From an uncultured Clostridia bacterium (GTDB lineage: Bacteria; Bacillota; Clostridia; TANB77; CAG-508), in contig CALXAS010000093.1 in the NCBI GenBank assembly GCA_944386315.1, positions 1-5,202 on the forward strand: a DNA stretch of 5,202 nt, in the 5' to 3' direction. This document shows positions 5,185-5,202 of this stretch, piece after piece. The position numbers and the translations under genes were made by a program. How positions within the stretch are numbered: position 1 is the first letter of the stretch; each line of letters opens with the position of its first letter. The notes below the pieces were generated by a model. That model searched no databases. It had not been told where the DNA came from and saw nothing but the letters and a program-made list of their open reading frames with translations.

Positions 5185-5202
5185 GAAGTATGAACCTTTT
5201 AT

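Overview
The window is AT-rich and looks like a low-GC Gram-positive chromosome, most likely a gut-type member of the Clostridia. This rests on strong Shine-Dalgarno sites (GGAGG-type), TTGACA/TATAAT-like promoters, a sortase-type C-terminal signal, a type I cohesin and dockerin, and a Wzz-type protein of the kind that pairs with a bacterial tyrosine kinase. All five complete genes lie on the minus strand, so transcription runs from high to low coordinates. The assignment to a lineage is inference; no marker gene is present.

From the upstream (right) side: (i) 5117-5184 holds repeats resembling the end of an insertion sequence, followed by an AT-rich leader with a perfect palindrome. (ii) 4924-3669 is a two-gene operon of uncharacterised families: a 157-aa protein resembling DUF6978, then a 254-aa protein with DUF1828 and DUF1829 features. 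It ends in a strong hairpin terminator at 3620-3660. (iii) 3536-3597 carries almost three copies of a 23-bp tandem repeat containing GTCGAC. (iv) 3479-897 is a second operon with a near-consensus promoter. It encodes a secreted internalin-like leucine-rich-repeat protein ending in a type I dockerin, followed at once by a secreted cohesin-domain protein with an IPQTG cell-wall sorting signal. It ends in a terminator at 841-881. (v) 801-4 is a third transcription unit with its own consensus-like promoter. It encodes a Wzz/CapA-type polysaccharide co-polymerase, and the start codon of the next gene overlaps its stop codon at the window edge.

The most interesting content is operon (iv). The cohesin protein would be anchored covalently to the wall, and the LRR protein would dock onto it through calcium-dependent cohesin-dockerin binding. 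This would be a two-piece surface display of an internalin-like adhesin, with no cellulase in sight, beside an exopolysaccharide or capsule locus. The pairing is inferred from domain content and adjacency. The DUF6978-like/DUF1828 pair, bracketed by repeats that look like IS ends, is a second candidate module of unknown function.
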